Source: an uncultured Prevotellaceae bacterium (lineage in GTDB: Bacteria > Bacteroidota > Bacteroidia > Bacteroidales > Bacteroidaceae). Taken from it: 38,261 nt of DNA. Each line of letters opens with the position of its first letter. The stretch's first letter is position 1. Under the pieces are notes generated by a model. The model did no database searches, was not told where the DNA came from, and saw only the letters and a program-made list of their open reading frames with translations. This document shows, piece after piece, positions 16,014 to 24,295 of this stretch. The stretch spans positions 1 through 38,261 of the forward strand of contig CAMVAT010000030.1 of NCBI GenBank assembly GCA_947165505.1. The letters run 5' to 3'. Made by a program: the position numbers and the translations under genes.

Positions 16014-17306
16014 ATGACACCGCAAAAATCAGCTTTCGCCGCCCTCATTGTGGCTATCACTCTGTCAGTATTCATCCTTTTCCCCTTGAACCTCGCAGCG
16101 AAGAGCCCTGCATCACCTCCTGACCAATGGCCCGACGGCACCCCGATCGACGCATGGTTTGGCGACACCACACGCGTGGATGTAGGCACGCTGGGCCGTC
16201 AGTATGTCATCACCGACTATGGCGTGCAGACCGACAGCACGCTGCTGCAGACCGTGGCCATCCAAGGCGTGATAGACCGCGCCGCCCGCGAGGGTGGGGG
16301 CGTGGTGGTGGTGCCGCGTGGCACCTTCCTCACCGGTGCCCTCTTCTTCCGCCAAGGCACCCATCTGCATCTGGCAGAGGGGGGCGTGCTCAAGGGCATC
16401 GACGCCATCAAACACTACCCCCTCCGACGCACGCGTATGGAGGGACAGACCCTCAATTACTTCGCCGCACTGGTCAATGCCGACGGACTCGACGGGTTCA
16501 CCATCACCGGGCAGGGCACCATCAACGGCAACGGACTGCGTTTCTGGGAGGAGTTCTGGCTGCGACGTAAGTTCAACCCGAAGTGCACCAACCTCGAGGC
16601 GCTGCGCCCGCGGCTGGTCTATCTCTCAGACTGCCGCAACGTGACGGTGCAGGATGTGCACCTCATCAACAGCGCCTTCTGGACCAACCACCTCTACCGT
16701 TGTTCGCGGGTGAAGTATATCGGTTGCACCATCTATGCGCCGCACATGCCCGAGGATGCCAAGGCACCGTCGAGCGACGCCATCGACCTCGACGTGTGTC
16801 ATGATGTGCTGATACACGGCTGCGACATCAGCGTCAACGATGATGCCGTGGTGCTGAAGGGGGGCAAGGGCACATGGGCCGACCAGGACCCCGACAACGG
16901 TCCCAACGAGCGCATCATCGTGCAGCATTGTCATTACGGGTTTGTGCATGGCTGTCTCACCCTGGGCAGTGAGTCGATATACGACCGCAATGTCATCTTG
17001 CGCCGCTGCCATGTAGAGGAGGCGCAGCGTGTGCTGTGGCTGAAGATGCGTACCGACACGCCGCAGCACTACGAATACGTTACGGTCGAGGATATCACGG
17101 GTTCGTGCGGCAGTTTCCTTTTCATACACCCGTGGTCGCAGTTTCACCATCAGGTCGATCGGCCCGACATGCCCCTCTCGCAGTGCAATGACATCAGCAT
17201 GCGCCGCATCAGTATGCAGTGCGACAAGATGTTCAACGTGAAGACGTCAGACAAATACGTGCTGCGCGACTTCACACTCGACGGGGAACCCTTGACATTT
17301 GAATAA
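16014..17306 (+). CDS. GH28 family glycoside hydrolase (polygalacturonase-like)
   Basis: This exported pectin hydrolase of 430 residues has a signal peptide (residues 1-29). A right-handed beta-helix follows. The family blocks are recognisable: SSDAIDLD (about 253-260, usual NTDG), VNDDAVVLKGG (274-284, usual DD pair, catalytic Asp276/Asp277), FVHGCLTLGSES (310-321, usual HG) and LWLKMRTD (341-348, usual RIK). It would cleave alpha-linked galacturonic acid bonds in homogalacturonan or rhamnogalacturonan; which one cannot be told. The ATG at 16014 starts the signal peptide; the open frame to 15924 only reads the repeats upstream. Its TAA stop abuts the stop of the convergent gene with no base between. 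Confidence 0.93.
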   Translation: MTPQKSAFAALIVAITLSVFILFPLNLAAKSPASPPDQWPDGTPIDAWFGDTTRVDVGTLGRQYVITDYGVQTDSTLLQTVAIQGVIDRAAREGGGVVVVPRGTFLTGALFFRQGTHLHLAEGGVLKGIDAIKHYPLRRTRMEGQTLNYFAALVNADGLDGFTITGQGTINGNGLRFWEEFWLRRKFNPKCTNLEALRPRLVYLSDCRNVTVQDVHLINSAFWTNHLYRCSRVKYIGCTIYAPHMPEDAKAPSSDAIDLDVCHDVLIHGCDISVNDDAVVLKGGKGTWADQDPDNGPNERIIVQHCHYGFVHGCLTLGSESIYDRNVILRRCHVEEAQRVLWLKMRTDTPQHYEYVTVEDITGSCGSFLFIHPWSQFHHQVDRPDMPLSQCNDISMRRISMQCDKMFNVKTSDKYVLRDFTLDGEPLTFE

Positions 17307-18035
17307 TTATTCCACTTTCAGGTGGTCGCGTTTCATGTACGACGGGTGGTCGAGCAGTCGCCGTTTCAGGTGCCAGAAGTAGAAGATGGTGACGAGCCCG
17401 ATGCCGGCATCCACTTCGAGGCTCTGGCCCGACATGTGGAGCAGGAAGTTGAACACCAAGTGTAGCAGGGCAGCCAGTGCCATGAGAGCGCCCGTCATCG
17501 ACAGGTCGCTGTCGAACACGTTGTACAGCCGCACGCCCAGCACGATGGCGCTCACCTCGCCCATGACCAACCACGAGGCCATGAACATAAACAGTTTGGG
17601 CCGCTGCACTTCAGAGGGGATGCCGTAGTTGGTGACCATATAGGTGACCACCAGGTGGTACATCAGCAGCAGTAGCAGCGTGAGCCAGCAGTTGATGGTC
17701 AGATGGCGGTATTCGAATCGCAGTCCGTACATCAGCGCGAAGAGCAGCATGCTCTCGCCGATGGTCTTCAGCGTGTGGCCTACCGCCATGATGGTGTACC
17801 AGGGGATGAAATTGATGTCGATGCCGTGGTTGGTCAGAAACAAGCATATCTGACCTAATGCGGCGATGAGAAAGGCCAGCGTGGTGACTTTATTGGGCCA
17901 TGGCGACTGTAGGTAGTCGATGAATTTGCTGTTGTTCACGCGTTTCAGGTGCAGTTCCCATTCGCATTGGGGGCACTGGTCCAGTTCTTCTTCTATCGTT
18001 GCACCGCAGTGCGGGCATTTCAGTGTCGTACTCAT
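17307..18035 (-). CDS. Zinc-ribbon multi-pass membrane protein, function unknown
   Basis: A 242-residue protein with an N-terminal zinc ribbon (CPHC at about 8-11, CPQC at about 21-24), then about six hydrophobic segments between residues 50 and 225. Examples are TTLAFLIAALGQICLFL, LLFALMYGL, LTLLLLLMYHLVVTYM, LFMFMASWLVMGEVSAIVLG and ALMALAALLHLVFNFLL. It is therefore an inner-membrane protein with a cytoplasmic metal-binding head. I do not recognise a characterised family. It runs convergent to the GH28 gene, abutting stop to stop, and starts beside heptamer repeats with no clear promoter. Confidence 0.75.
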   Translation of the reverse strand: MSTTLKCPHCGATIEEELDQCPQCEWELHLKRVNNSKFIDYLQSPWPNKVTTLAFLIAALGQICLFLTNHGIDINFIPWYTIMAVGHTLKTIGESMLLFALMYGLRFEYRHLTINCWLTLLLLLMYHLVVTYMVTNYGIPSEVQRPKLFMFMASWLVMGEVSAIVLGVRLYNVFDSDLSMTGALMALAALLHLVFNFLLHMSGQSLEVDAGIGLVTIFYFWHLKRRLLDHPSYMKRDHLKVE

Positions 18036-18067
18036 GATGTTTATATCGTCGTCATTTTTTTATTATT

Positions 18068-18211
18068 CGTTGAGTGTTTAGTGTTTAGTGTTTAGTGTTC
18101 TTACACTGCTCCGTGCACCCTGTTTTTTTAAATTATTGTTGAGTGTTTAGTGTTTAGTGTTCTTACACTGTTTCGTGCACCTTGTTTTTACTTTTTACTT
18201 TTTTACTCTTT
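18068..18211. repeat. Paired TTTAGTG heptamer tracts with GTTCTTACACTG-CGTGCACC tails
   Basis: Two similar blocks lie side by side (18070-18120 and 18137-18182). Each has three or four heptamers (TTGAGTG, TTTAGTG) followed by TTCTTACACTG and a CGTGCACC tail. A TTTTTACTTTTTACTTTTTT microsatellite then leads into the end of the AAA-ATPase gene. No coding capacity is seen. Confidence 0.8.
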
Positions 18212-19804
18212 CTAAAGTTCCTCCACCTCGTATCCCTCGATGGTGCGGCGGTCGGCGCTCACGTTCAGCCCCACGGCATACACCGGGCGCGCGTCGGCGG
18301 CGAAGCGCACGGCATAGTCCTTGCGTACAATCTGCTCCAGGGCCTCGCCGGCGGTCTTGTCGTACTTGAACTCGATGATGTAAATGGCATCTGGCATCTT
18401 GAGCGAGATGTCCATGCGCCCGTCCGATGTCTGCTCCTCGGCATGCACGTCGGCACCCATGCCCGCCATCAAGGCATAGAACATGGCCTGATAAAACTGC
18501 TCATTTTGGTTCTTATCCGTGATAGAGTAGGGGATGCCCGCATACCATCGGCGCACGGCCTCGACAAACTCGCGGATGGTGGTCTTCTTGAGCCACAAAT
18601 CCCAGTAGGCGCTGGTCATGCGACGGCTGCTGCCCACATAGTCCTCCATATAATAACGGTAGAGCGAGTCGGCAAATCCCTCACGCACCTCTTCGTTGGG
18701 GAATCCAAGCGTGAAACTGTTGATGGCCGGGTTGTAGCCCTTGATGGTCAGATAGCCGCTCTGGAAGAGCACGGGCACGGGGTCGTTGATACGCTCTGTG
18801 GGGGCGTCAAACTCTTTCAGATCGGCTTCGAAGCCTTCCAACTGTGGCAGGTTGAACTGCCGGGTGCGCATCAGGTTGATGAGCGACGAGGGCGTGCCCG
18901 TAGAGAACCAGTAGTTCTGGATGTTGCCTTTCTCGAAGGCGTAGAACAGGCTCCAGGGGTTGTAGATGTCGGTCATACGGCTTGAGAAATGGTAGCCGTC
19001 GTATTTACGCTTCAGCCGTGCCAGGGTGTCGTCATAGGTCAGCGGCGTGGGGGCAAATTCGTTCATGCACTGGCAGAGCCACTCGATGTCGGGTTTGAGA
19101 AAGGTGGTCAGCTCCTCTTCGGTGATGCCGCACACGCCCTCATATTCGGGGTCGAAGGTGAGGACATTGAGGTTGTTGAGCTCGCTGAACACGCTGAGCT
19201 GCGAGAATTTGGAGATGCCCGTGAGGAAGACGAACCTGAGGTACTCCGCCTGCGCCTTGAGCGGGCTGAACAGGTCGCGCACACGCTCGCGCAACTGGTC
19301 CTGCAGGTCAGGCTTATGGATGGAATCGAGCATCGGCGCGTCGTATTCATCGATGAGCACCACCACCTCGCGCCCCGTCTGCTGGTAGGCGGCATGGATG
19401 ATGTCGGTCAGACGCTGGTTGTAGTCATAGGGGTCGGCCACCTCGACCTGCCACTTCTGTTCGTAGAATTTCAGCAGGCCATTGAAAATGCCGTGCAACT
19501 TCTCGATAGCGTAGTATTTGCCGTTCGACAGGTCGAGGCGGATGACGGGGTATTGTACCCATTCCTTCTCCAGACTGTCGATGGCCAGACCACGGAACAG
19601 TTCCTTGCGCCCCTCGAAGTAGCAGCGCAGCGTATCGACCAACAGCGATTTGCCGAACCGCCTGGGGCGGCTCAGGAAGAAGTTCTTGGCCTTGGTGTGC
19701 GCCATCTTATACACGTAGGCGGTCTTATCTACGTAGATGGCCTCGCGCTTGATGAAGTCGGAAAACACTTGCAGTCCGATGCCGTATCCTCTGTTTACTG
19801 CCAT
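18212..19804 (-). CDS. AAA-ATPase-like / PD-(D/E)XK nuclease protein, paralogue A
   Basis: A 530-residue protein of the AAA-ATPase-like plus PDDEXK_9 family, abundant and multicopy in Bacteroidales and other anaerobes. The biological role is unproven. The N-terminal part has YVDKTAYVYKM, Walker A-like RPRRFGKS (46-53) and Walker B VVLIDEYDAPML (about 155-165). The C-terminal nuclease-like end has GRMDIS, YIIEFKYDK (E-x-K) and a Gln in EQIVRKDYA. The ATG at 19804 is chosen because the ATG at 19825 overlaps the -7 box of a strong promoter. It shares long near-identical stretches with 27045-28664, and both genes are followed by an AGTAAAAA-type microsatellite and an AACAAGGTGC phrase. Confidence 0.9.
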   Translation of the reverse strand: MAVNRGYGIGLQVFSDFIKREAIYVDKTAYVYKMAHTKAKNFFLSRPRRFGKSLLVDTLRCYFEGRKELFRGLAIDSLEKEWVQYPVIRLDLSNGKYYAIEKLHGIFNGLLKFYEQKWQVEVADPYDYNQRLTDIIHAAYQQTGREVVVLIDEYDAPMLDSIHKPDLQDQLRERVRDLFSPLKAQAEYLRFVFLTGISKFSQLSVFSELNNLNVLTFDPEYEGVCGITEEELTTFLKPDIEWLCQCMNEFAPTPLTYDDTLARLKRKYDGYHFSSRMTDIYNPWSLFYAFEKGNIQNYWFSTGTPSSLINLMRTRQFNLPQLEGFEADLKEFDAPTERINDPVPVLFQSGYLTIKGYNPAINSFTLGFPNEEVREGFADSLYRYYMEDYVGSSRRMTSAYWDLWLKKTTIREFVEAVRRWYAGIPYSITDKNQNEQFYQAMFYALMAGMGADVHAEEQTSDGRMDISLKMPDAIYIIEFKYDKTAGEALEQIVRKDYAVRFAADARPVYAVGLNVSADRRTIEGYEVEEL

Positions 19805-19822
19805 GTGATTGTGATTTGACTG

Positions 19823-19853
19823 CAAAGGTAGTTATTTATTTCAATTCGGCAAA
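19823..19853 (-). promoter_or_regulatory. Promoter of AAA-ATPase paralogue A
   Basis: Minus-strand TTTG (19853-19850) and TACCTTTG (19830-19823) are 19 bases apart. The predicted transcription start is near 19816, leaving a leader of about 12 bases. The -7 box covers the alternative ATG at 19825, which settles the start at 19804. Confidence 0.8.
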
Positions 19854-19869
19854 GTTTTTCGGTGTTTTC

Positions 19870-20298
19870 TTAAAGCCCCCTCCCCGGCCCTCCCCGGGGG
19901 GAGGGAGTGGTTAGCTCGGCAATCACGGCAAATGGCAGACAGTGCACGCCCTGTCCCGTTTGTCGCCGTTCGCCGTAGGGGCGGGTCACTGTGCCCGCCC
20001 GCACGAGCGAAGTGAGTTCAGAAATGATGTGAAGCGTTCTGAATAATTGAAATGAAATTTGGCTGATTTCCACGCATAGTGTGCTAAAGATGTAGCCGCC
20101 TGCGGCGGGAAATCTTACAAATTGGGTTCAAATTTTACAAATGAACGGCCCTTGGGCCGTGCGGGCGGGCACGGTGACCCGCCCCTACAGCGTGGCGAGG
20201 CGTGTGCTAAGCCTTGTAGTATTTTTGCAATAGTTATGCAATTAATAATATTTAACTAAAAATAACAAACGAAATCGGCTCTGTTGGGGTGTTTTTTC
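19870..20298. repeat. Gene-free repeat region with a 214-bp element bounded by 30-bp inverted repeats
   Basis: No gene is supported. A GC-rich hairpin (about 19875-19906) and a degenerate GGACAGGGC palindrome (19936-19955) come first. The main feature is 19975-20188. Its ends, GTAGGGGCGGGTCACTGTGC to 20004 and its inverse from 20159, match at 29 of 30 bases, and each end is nearly palindromic. Inside are a TTTCCACGCATAGTGTGCTAAAG piece and a GGAAATCTTACAAATTGGGT piece, both related to the repeats around the GxxExxY gene at 15382. A CGGCCCTTGGGCCG hairpin lies just inside the right end. No obvious target duplication flanks the element. Confidence 0.85.
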
Positions 20299-20299
20299 G

Positions 20300-20307
20300 T
20301 ACTTTTG
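20300..20307 (+). promoter_or_regulatory. -7 box for the 20399-22502 operon
   Basis: TACTTTTG fits TAnnTTTG. The -33 box is not clear. The predicted transcript would start near 20314 and carry about 85 bases of leader before the small peptide gene. Confidence 0.6.
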
Positions 20308-20398
20308 CAACGATTTTTATCCTTTAAGTGTCAAATGATTATGATTTGATGCTGCAAGCTACGTCATTAACATCAATTTATATATTATACACTAAGCA

Positions 20399-20554
20399 AT
20401 GAAAACAAAGAAGATTTACATGCAACCCCGTGCCCGTATCATCAATATGGGTACTGAGCAGACGCTGATGGCTGGTAGCGTTACGAGCAGCAGCGCATCT
20501 TTCACGGCCGCCCTCTTTGACTATGGAAAGGCCAATTCTATTTCTTTTAACTAA
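20399..20554 (+). CDS. Small peptide gene, YxxPR type
   Basis: This encodes 51 residues, starting MKTKKIYMQPRARIINMGTE and followed by QTLMAGS and a Ser/Ala-rich tail; there is no signal peptide. The N-terminal pattern (Lys-x-Tyr-x-x-Pro-Arg, alternating basic and hydrophobic residues, then Glu) is shared with the 63-residue peptide at 11394-11585. It lies between a -7 box and a large surface lipoprotein gene that starts 22 bases after its stop, so cotranscription is likely. Function is unknown. It is short, so the shared pattern and the position in an operon are the main support. Confidence 0.65.
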   Translation: MKTKKIYMQPRARIINMGTEQTLMAGSVTSSSASFTAALFDYGKANSISFN

Positions 20555-20576
20555 ACTAAAAGACTTTTAGAAAGCA

Positions 20577-22502
20577 ATGAAAAAAATCTTTTCTCGTTTT
20601 TTCACACTGGCAACCATGGCTGTGGCTGGTGCGACATTCGTGGCATGCGGTAGCGATGACGACGTGGCTACACCCGGTAGCAAGACCGACGATGGCAAGA
20701 CACCTTCAACAACTGTCACTTCTTACAATGTGAACCTGACGGTCGGCTCGCCCACTACGTCTAACCGTGCGCTCAGGCTGGATAATCCTGGAACTGAAAA
20801 CGAATACCTGTCGTCGCCCTGGGCCACCACCGACAATATCTATGTGTTTGACGACAGCTGGAACCAGTTTGGCGGTAAACTGAATCCCACCGGCGAAGGT
20901 ACCTACGACACCGGCTTGAAAGCCTACCTGGCCACTATTAAGGGCACTATCTCCTCTGCTACGACCAAGCTGGCCGTAGGTTCGAAAGTCAACATGGTGT
21001 ATCCGCGCACAACCTGGAGCTATGAAGGCCAGGACGGTAAATTGGAGACGATTGCCAAGAACTATGCCTACGCCATTGCCGAGAATGTGACAGTGACGGA
21101 GATGGACGGTAATAACATCACGGGTGCTGATCCCGATCCCATCAAGTTTGTGAACCAGCAGGCCATCGTGAAATTCGTATTCCAAGATAACACAGGTGCT
21201 GCGCAAAACCTGAGCAAGATCGAGATTAACAGCACTAATGGTACCGACCTCGATTTGGTTACAAGCGTTTCTTCTTTCAACAGCGGTACAGAGTCTAAGG
21301 GTTCACTTACCGTCACAAACAGCACTGCTATGAGCGAATGGTTTGTGGCCCTGCGCGGTGTGAAAAGCGGCAGCACGCTCTCAGTCGTAGGCACCACCTC
21401 TGATTCCAAACAGTTGTATTTCTCCGGCACGCTGGAGCAGAATTTGGAGAATGGCAAATACTATATCCTCACTTTCAAGAACAAGGTGATCGAGGATGAT
21501 GCCCTGACCGTAGAGGCTATCACCGACAATACTTTTGTTGACATGAATTTTGCCAGTGCCGCAAAACCTGTGACATGTAAAGTCCTCAATGCAGACAACA
21601 GTCTGAATAACGTGGTTGTTGTTAATCCAGGAGAAAGATCCGCCGTGATTTTGAGTGCCGGTCAGAAAGTCTTGTTCTATGGTGAAAACGACAAATACAC
21701 GACTTATTCTTCCGAACAAACATACGAGTATGCATACGATGAGTATGGGAATATCATTGGTATCAGCCAAACTTCGCCAGCCCAAGTAGGAAGTTGTAAT
21801 ATTTCCACTAATAAAGATGCTTATCTTTACAATAATATCATGAGTCTTTGTAATGGTGAGGGTTGGGCTACAGCAGACAATTCTACATTGAGAGCTGATG
21901 CTGCGTTTGCCGGACTCTTTAAAGGCGTTGGTGGTGGTGATTCAAGGAATCCTTTGAAAGACCATCCCACTAAGCCTCTTGTCTTGCCTGCTACGAATTT
22001 GACGAAAGGCTGCTATCAGCAGTTGCTTATGAATACTAAGTTCGCTAACGCGCCAGAGCTTCCGGCTACCACGCTTAAAGACTATTGCTATTCGCACATG
22101 TTCTATGGTACGCTTCTCACGAAATCGCCTGTTTTGGCCGCAGAGACCCTTGCTAAGGGCTGCTATAACTATATGTTCAGCAGTTGTGGTAATTTGAATG
22201 AGGTGAGGTGCTATGCTAAGACACTGCCTGCGAATGATGATCCTAATGACCCAAGTGCTTTCAATACATGTTCGGCCAACTGGATGCAGGGTGTTAGCTC
22301 TACGGGCACGTTCTACATGAACTCTTCATTTACCCAGCAGGATGTGGATATTGCAAATTATTTCGTCAGCAATCCGACAGCGACCTCATATGAGTATAAT
22401 GGTCGTACTTATCAGAAAGCTGATTATATGGGTACGAATACCCATGTCTGCTGGTCTATTGGTACCGGTGGTATCCATGAGGGTTGGACGGTGTTCAAAT
22501 AA
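20577..22502 (+). CDS. Surface lipoprotein with fimbrillin-like region and CYxxMF leucine-rich-like repeats
   Basis: A 641-residue predicted lipoprotein: the lipobox FVAC with Cys24 is followed by GSDDD, an acidic start of the type linked to surface export in Bacteroidetes. Residues about 40-310 resemble the fimbrillin-like N-terminal domains of Bacteroidales surface proteins (RALRL, a VYPRTTW-like segment, NQQAIVKFVF). Residues about 465-550 contain degenerate LPATxLxxxCYxxMF units, as in BspA-like leucine-rich repeat proteins. The end, GTFYMN to GGIHEGWTVF, is the usual cap of that repeat class. A binding or adhesion role is inferred. Only about three repeat units are present, fewer than in many relatives. 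A terminator follows. Confidence 0.85.
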   Translation: MKKIFSRFFTLATMAVAGATFVACGSDDDVATPGSKTDDGKTPSTTVTSYNVNLTVGSPTTSNRALRLDNPGTENEYLSSPWATTDNIYVFDDSWNQFGGKLNPTGEGTYDTGLKAYLATIKGTISSATTKLAVGSKVNMVYPRTTWSYEGQDGKLETIAKNYAYAIAENVTVTEMDGNNITGADPDPIKFVNQQAIVKFVFQDNTGAAQNLSKIEINSTNGTDLDLVTSVSSFNSGTESKGSLTVTNSTAMSEWFVALRGVKSGSTLSVVGTTSDSKQLYFSGTLEQNLENGKYYILTFKNKVIEDDALTVEAITDNTFVDMNFASAAKPVTCKVLNADNSLNNVVVVNPGERSAVILSAGQKVLFYGENDKYTTYSSEQTYEYAYDEYGNIIGISQTSPAQVGSCNISTNKDAYLYNNIMSLCNGEGWATADNSTLRADAAFAGLFKGVGGGDSRNPLKDHPTKPLVLPATNLTKGCYQQLLMNTKFANAPELPATTLKDYCYSHMFYGTLLTKSPVLAAETLAKGCYNYMFSSCGNLNEVRCYAKTLPANDDPNDPSAFNTCSANWMQGVSSTGTFYMNSSFTQQDVDIANYFVSNPTATSYEYNGRTYQKADYMGTNTHVCWSIGTGGIHEGWTVFK

Positions 22503-22535
22503 TCTGGTCTGAACAGATTTCACTATTATATCAAA

Positions 22536-22568
22536 CCGCACACTCATCATTGGGTGTGCGGATTTTTT
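22536..22568 (+). terminator. Rho-independent terminator after the lipoprotein gene
   Basis: The 8-bp stem CCGCACAC/GTGTGCGG closes a ten-base loop and is followed by ATTTTTT, 34 bases after the stop codon. Confidence 0.9.
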
Positions 22569-22626
22569 AGTTAGTAGTGGCGTGTCGTGTATAGAGGTGG
22601 TCCACCCCTTGCGTCATGAATAGGAT

Positions 22627-23406
22627 TTAAAAGAAAAAGACCATTTTTGAGTTGCTATTTTTCTGACTTTTTTCCTGTTGCATGCGCTTGATGGCGATAT
22701 GGAAGAATAGTGAAATGAGATGTTCGTCCGTCCCTTCTTTGCGGATTTGCTTCAGAGCGTTGATATACCGCTCACGGTCTTCCCGTTTGATAATCAGCAG
22801 GGGGTGACCGGCGCGTAAAAGGATAAAATTCGACATCAGGCGCCCTGTGCGTCCGTTGCCATCCCTGAAGGGGTGCAGGTATTCGAAATAACCGTGAAAC
22901 CTGGCTGCTACCACCATCGGATGCAGACCATTGCGCAGTGCTTGCTCTGTAGAAGCCATGAGCGAAGGCACAGGCGCGATCAATTCTTCATGACGGCCGA
23001 AGAGCGTATCGCCGGCAGCCATGTCTTCGGTGGTGTATTCACCTGGTATGGCATCTCCCGCCTTGTAACTCAGCGTGTGCTCCGTCACTTTTTGGTTGAC
23101 AGCTTTCAGCAACTGCTCATCGAAAGGCGCGTCTAAACGACTGACGAGAAAGTCGAAGGCGCGGAAATGATCTGCCATTTCAGCACATTCCAACAGCGAA
23201 CGGCCTATCGGTATCATAGCCATTCCCTGTTCGCGCAGGATGCGTGTGTCGTCAACGGTGAATGAGTTGCCCTCGATGGCACAGGAATGGGCAGAAAACA
23301 AAATTTCGTTATATTCCATCCATTCCTTTCGGCTCATCTTCCTCGTCACCAGGATCTCATATTCCTGGCGCAGCCGTTCGTAAGTCTCTATTTCTTGTTC
23401 AAACAT
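22627..23406 (-). CDS. Fic family protein (predicted AMP-transferase), self-inhibited class
   Basis: A 259-residue cytoplasmic Fic protein. The full catalytic motif HPFRDGNGRTGR is at residues 178-189, so it should transfer AMP (or another nucleotide part) to a hydroxyl side chain of a target protein. An N-terminal helix carries S-x-x-x-E-G (SCAIEG, 41-46), the inhibitory motif whose Glu45 would block ATP gamma-phosphate binding, as in class II Fic proteins. The target is unknown. The ATG at 23406 is preferred because the upstream ATG at 23442 overlaps the -7 box. No separate antitoxin gene is beside it, which fits internal inhibition. It could equally be a regulator rather than a toxin. Confidence 0.92.
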   Translation of the reverse strand: MFEQEIETYERLRQEYEILVTRKMSRKEWMEYNEILFSAHSCAIEGNSFTVDDTRILREQGMAMIPIGRSLLECAEMADHFRAFDFLVSRLDAPFDEQLLKAVNQKVTEHTLSYKAGDAIPGEYTTEDMAAGDTLFGRHEELIAPVPSLMASTEQALRNGLHPMVVAARFHGYFEYLHPFRDGNGRTGRLMSNFILLRAGHPLLIIKREDRERYINALKQIRKEGTDEHLISLFFHIAIKRMQQEKSQKNSNSKMVFFF

Positions 23407-23431
23407 CTGGCTTCTTATGGTTATATCGTTG

Positions 23432-23439
23432 CAAAGATA
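23432..23439 (-). promoter_or_regulatory. -7 box of the fic gene
   Basis: Minus-strand TATCTTTG (23439-23432) fits TAnnTTTG, 25 bases before the ATG at 23406; no clear -33 box. Confidence 0.6.
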
Positions 23440-23507
23440 CAATAATTTTCAGATCATCTCTATGAGGAAATCTATTTTTTTTGCTGGCGGGTCAAGGGCG
23501 GGTCTCC

Positions 23508-24182
23508 TCACCCCACCAACCGTTTGATCTGGCTCTCTGTCGCCTCGGGCAGCAACTGGCGGAAATGGGCCAACAGACGCTCGTGCGACTCCACGGGCGT
23601 GCGGTCGCACAGACAGGCTTCGCGGCCCAGCAACTGCTCGGGCGTGGTGAGCAATGACCATCCCCAGCCATACTCGCGCCCGTGGCGGTCGGTGGGATAG
23701 ACGAAATCCTCAGTCACGATATGACAGCCCATCTGCAGACGCGTGATGTAGGCATCGAAGCGGCTCCGCATCTTCTGACCCGTGAAACCGCAGGCCTGGC
23801 GCAGTTCGCGGGTGATCATGCTGCCCTCCTGGCGCAGGGTGGTGAGGATGGCCTCGTCGATGCTGCCCTCCTCGGGCGCGGGGTGCGTGCTGCGCCGCCA
23901 GTTGTAGAAGTCGGGCCACCACGCACCGCTGATGAACCCCGCCTTCTTGTCGAAGAACTTCCCATAGACGCAATGCCCCTCGGTCACGATCTGTCCCTTC
24001 CATTTCCACAGAGGCCAGTCCCAACCCCCGTCGGGCAGTATCACGTAGCGGCAGTCGGAGGCCACCATGGCATCGGCCGAATAGCCCGCGATGCCACTGT
24101 CTAAGAGCGGCAGAAAGCCGATCTCCTGCACCACCGCCATCAGGTCGGCGGCAGAGTGTATGTCGTAGTATGTCTTTTTCAT
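23508..24182 (-). CDS. Uncharacterised protein, resembles AlkZ-related family
   Basis: A 224-residue cytoplasmic protein rich in Trp and Tyr ([35 protein letters not shown]). A C-terminal half (about 110-224) looks helical and winged-helix-like ([27 protein letters not shown]). The overall pattern recalls proteins annotated as AlkZ-related in Bacteroides, named after a DNA glycosylase family, but I hold this only tentatively and no catalytic motif can be confirmed. The ATG at 24182 is preferred; ATGs further upstream overlap the promoter box. The -7 box ends only seven bases before this ATG, so the message may be leaderless. Confidence 0.7.
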   Translation of the reverse strand: MKKTYYDIHSAADLMAVVQEIGFLPLLDSGIAGYSADAMVASDCRYVILPDGGWDWPLWKWKGQIVTEGHCVYGKFFDKKAGFISGAWWPDFYNWRRSTHPAPEEGSIDEAILTTLRQEGSMITRELRQACGFTGQKMRSRFDAYITRLQMGCHIVTEDFVYPTDRHGREYGWGWSLLTTPEQLLGREACLCDRTPVESHERLLAHFRQLLPEATESQIKRLVG

Positions 24183-24188
24183 CGTCTG

Positions 24189-24196
24189 CAAATATA
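24189..24196 (-). promoter_or_regulatory. -7 box overlapping the predicted leaderless start
   Basis: Minus-strand TATATTTG (24196-24189) fits TAnnTTTG. The usual distance to the transcription start would place it at or within one or two bases of the ATG at 24182. Confidence 0.55.
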
Positions 24197-24238
24197 CTAC
24201 TTTTTTGCTGTCCGTCGGAGGATTCATGCGCTTTTTTC

Positions 24239-24269
24239 TTGCTTTTTCCATCCTTTTCCACTATTTTTG
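24239..24269 (+). promoter_or_regulatory. Promoter of the GH95 gene
   Basis: TTG at 24239-24241 and TATTTTTG at 24262-24269 are 20 bases apart. The predicted start near 24276 gives a leader of about 20 bases. The unit is divergent from the 23508-24182 gene. Confidence 0.6.
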
Positions 24270-24295
24270 CAGCGATAATCAACTACCTCATCCTC

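Noticed and set aside
19870..20073. Minus-strand 67-codon frame in the repeat region
   Set aside because: Its sequence is coded by GC-rich repeats and palindromes; no family resemblance and no promoter.
22627..23406. Classic Fic-toxin/antitoxin pair
   Set aside because: No antitoxin gene is adjacent; the inhibitory motif is within the protein itself.
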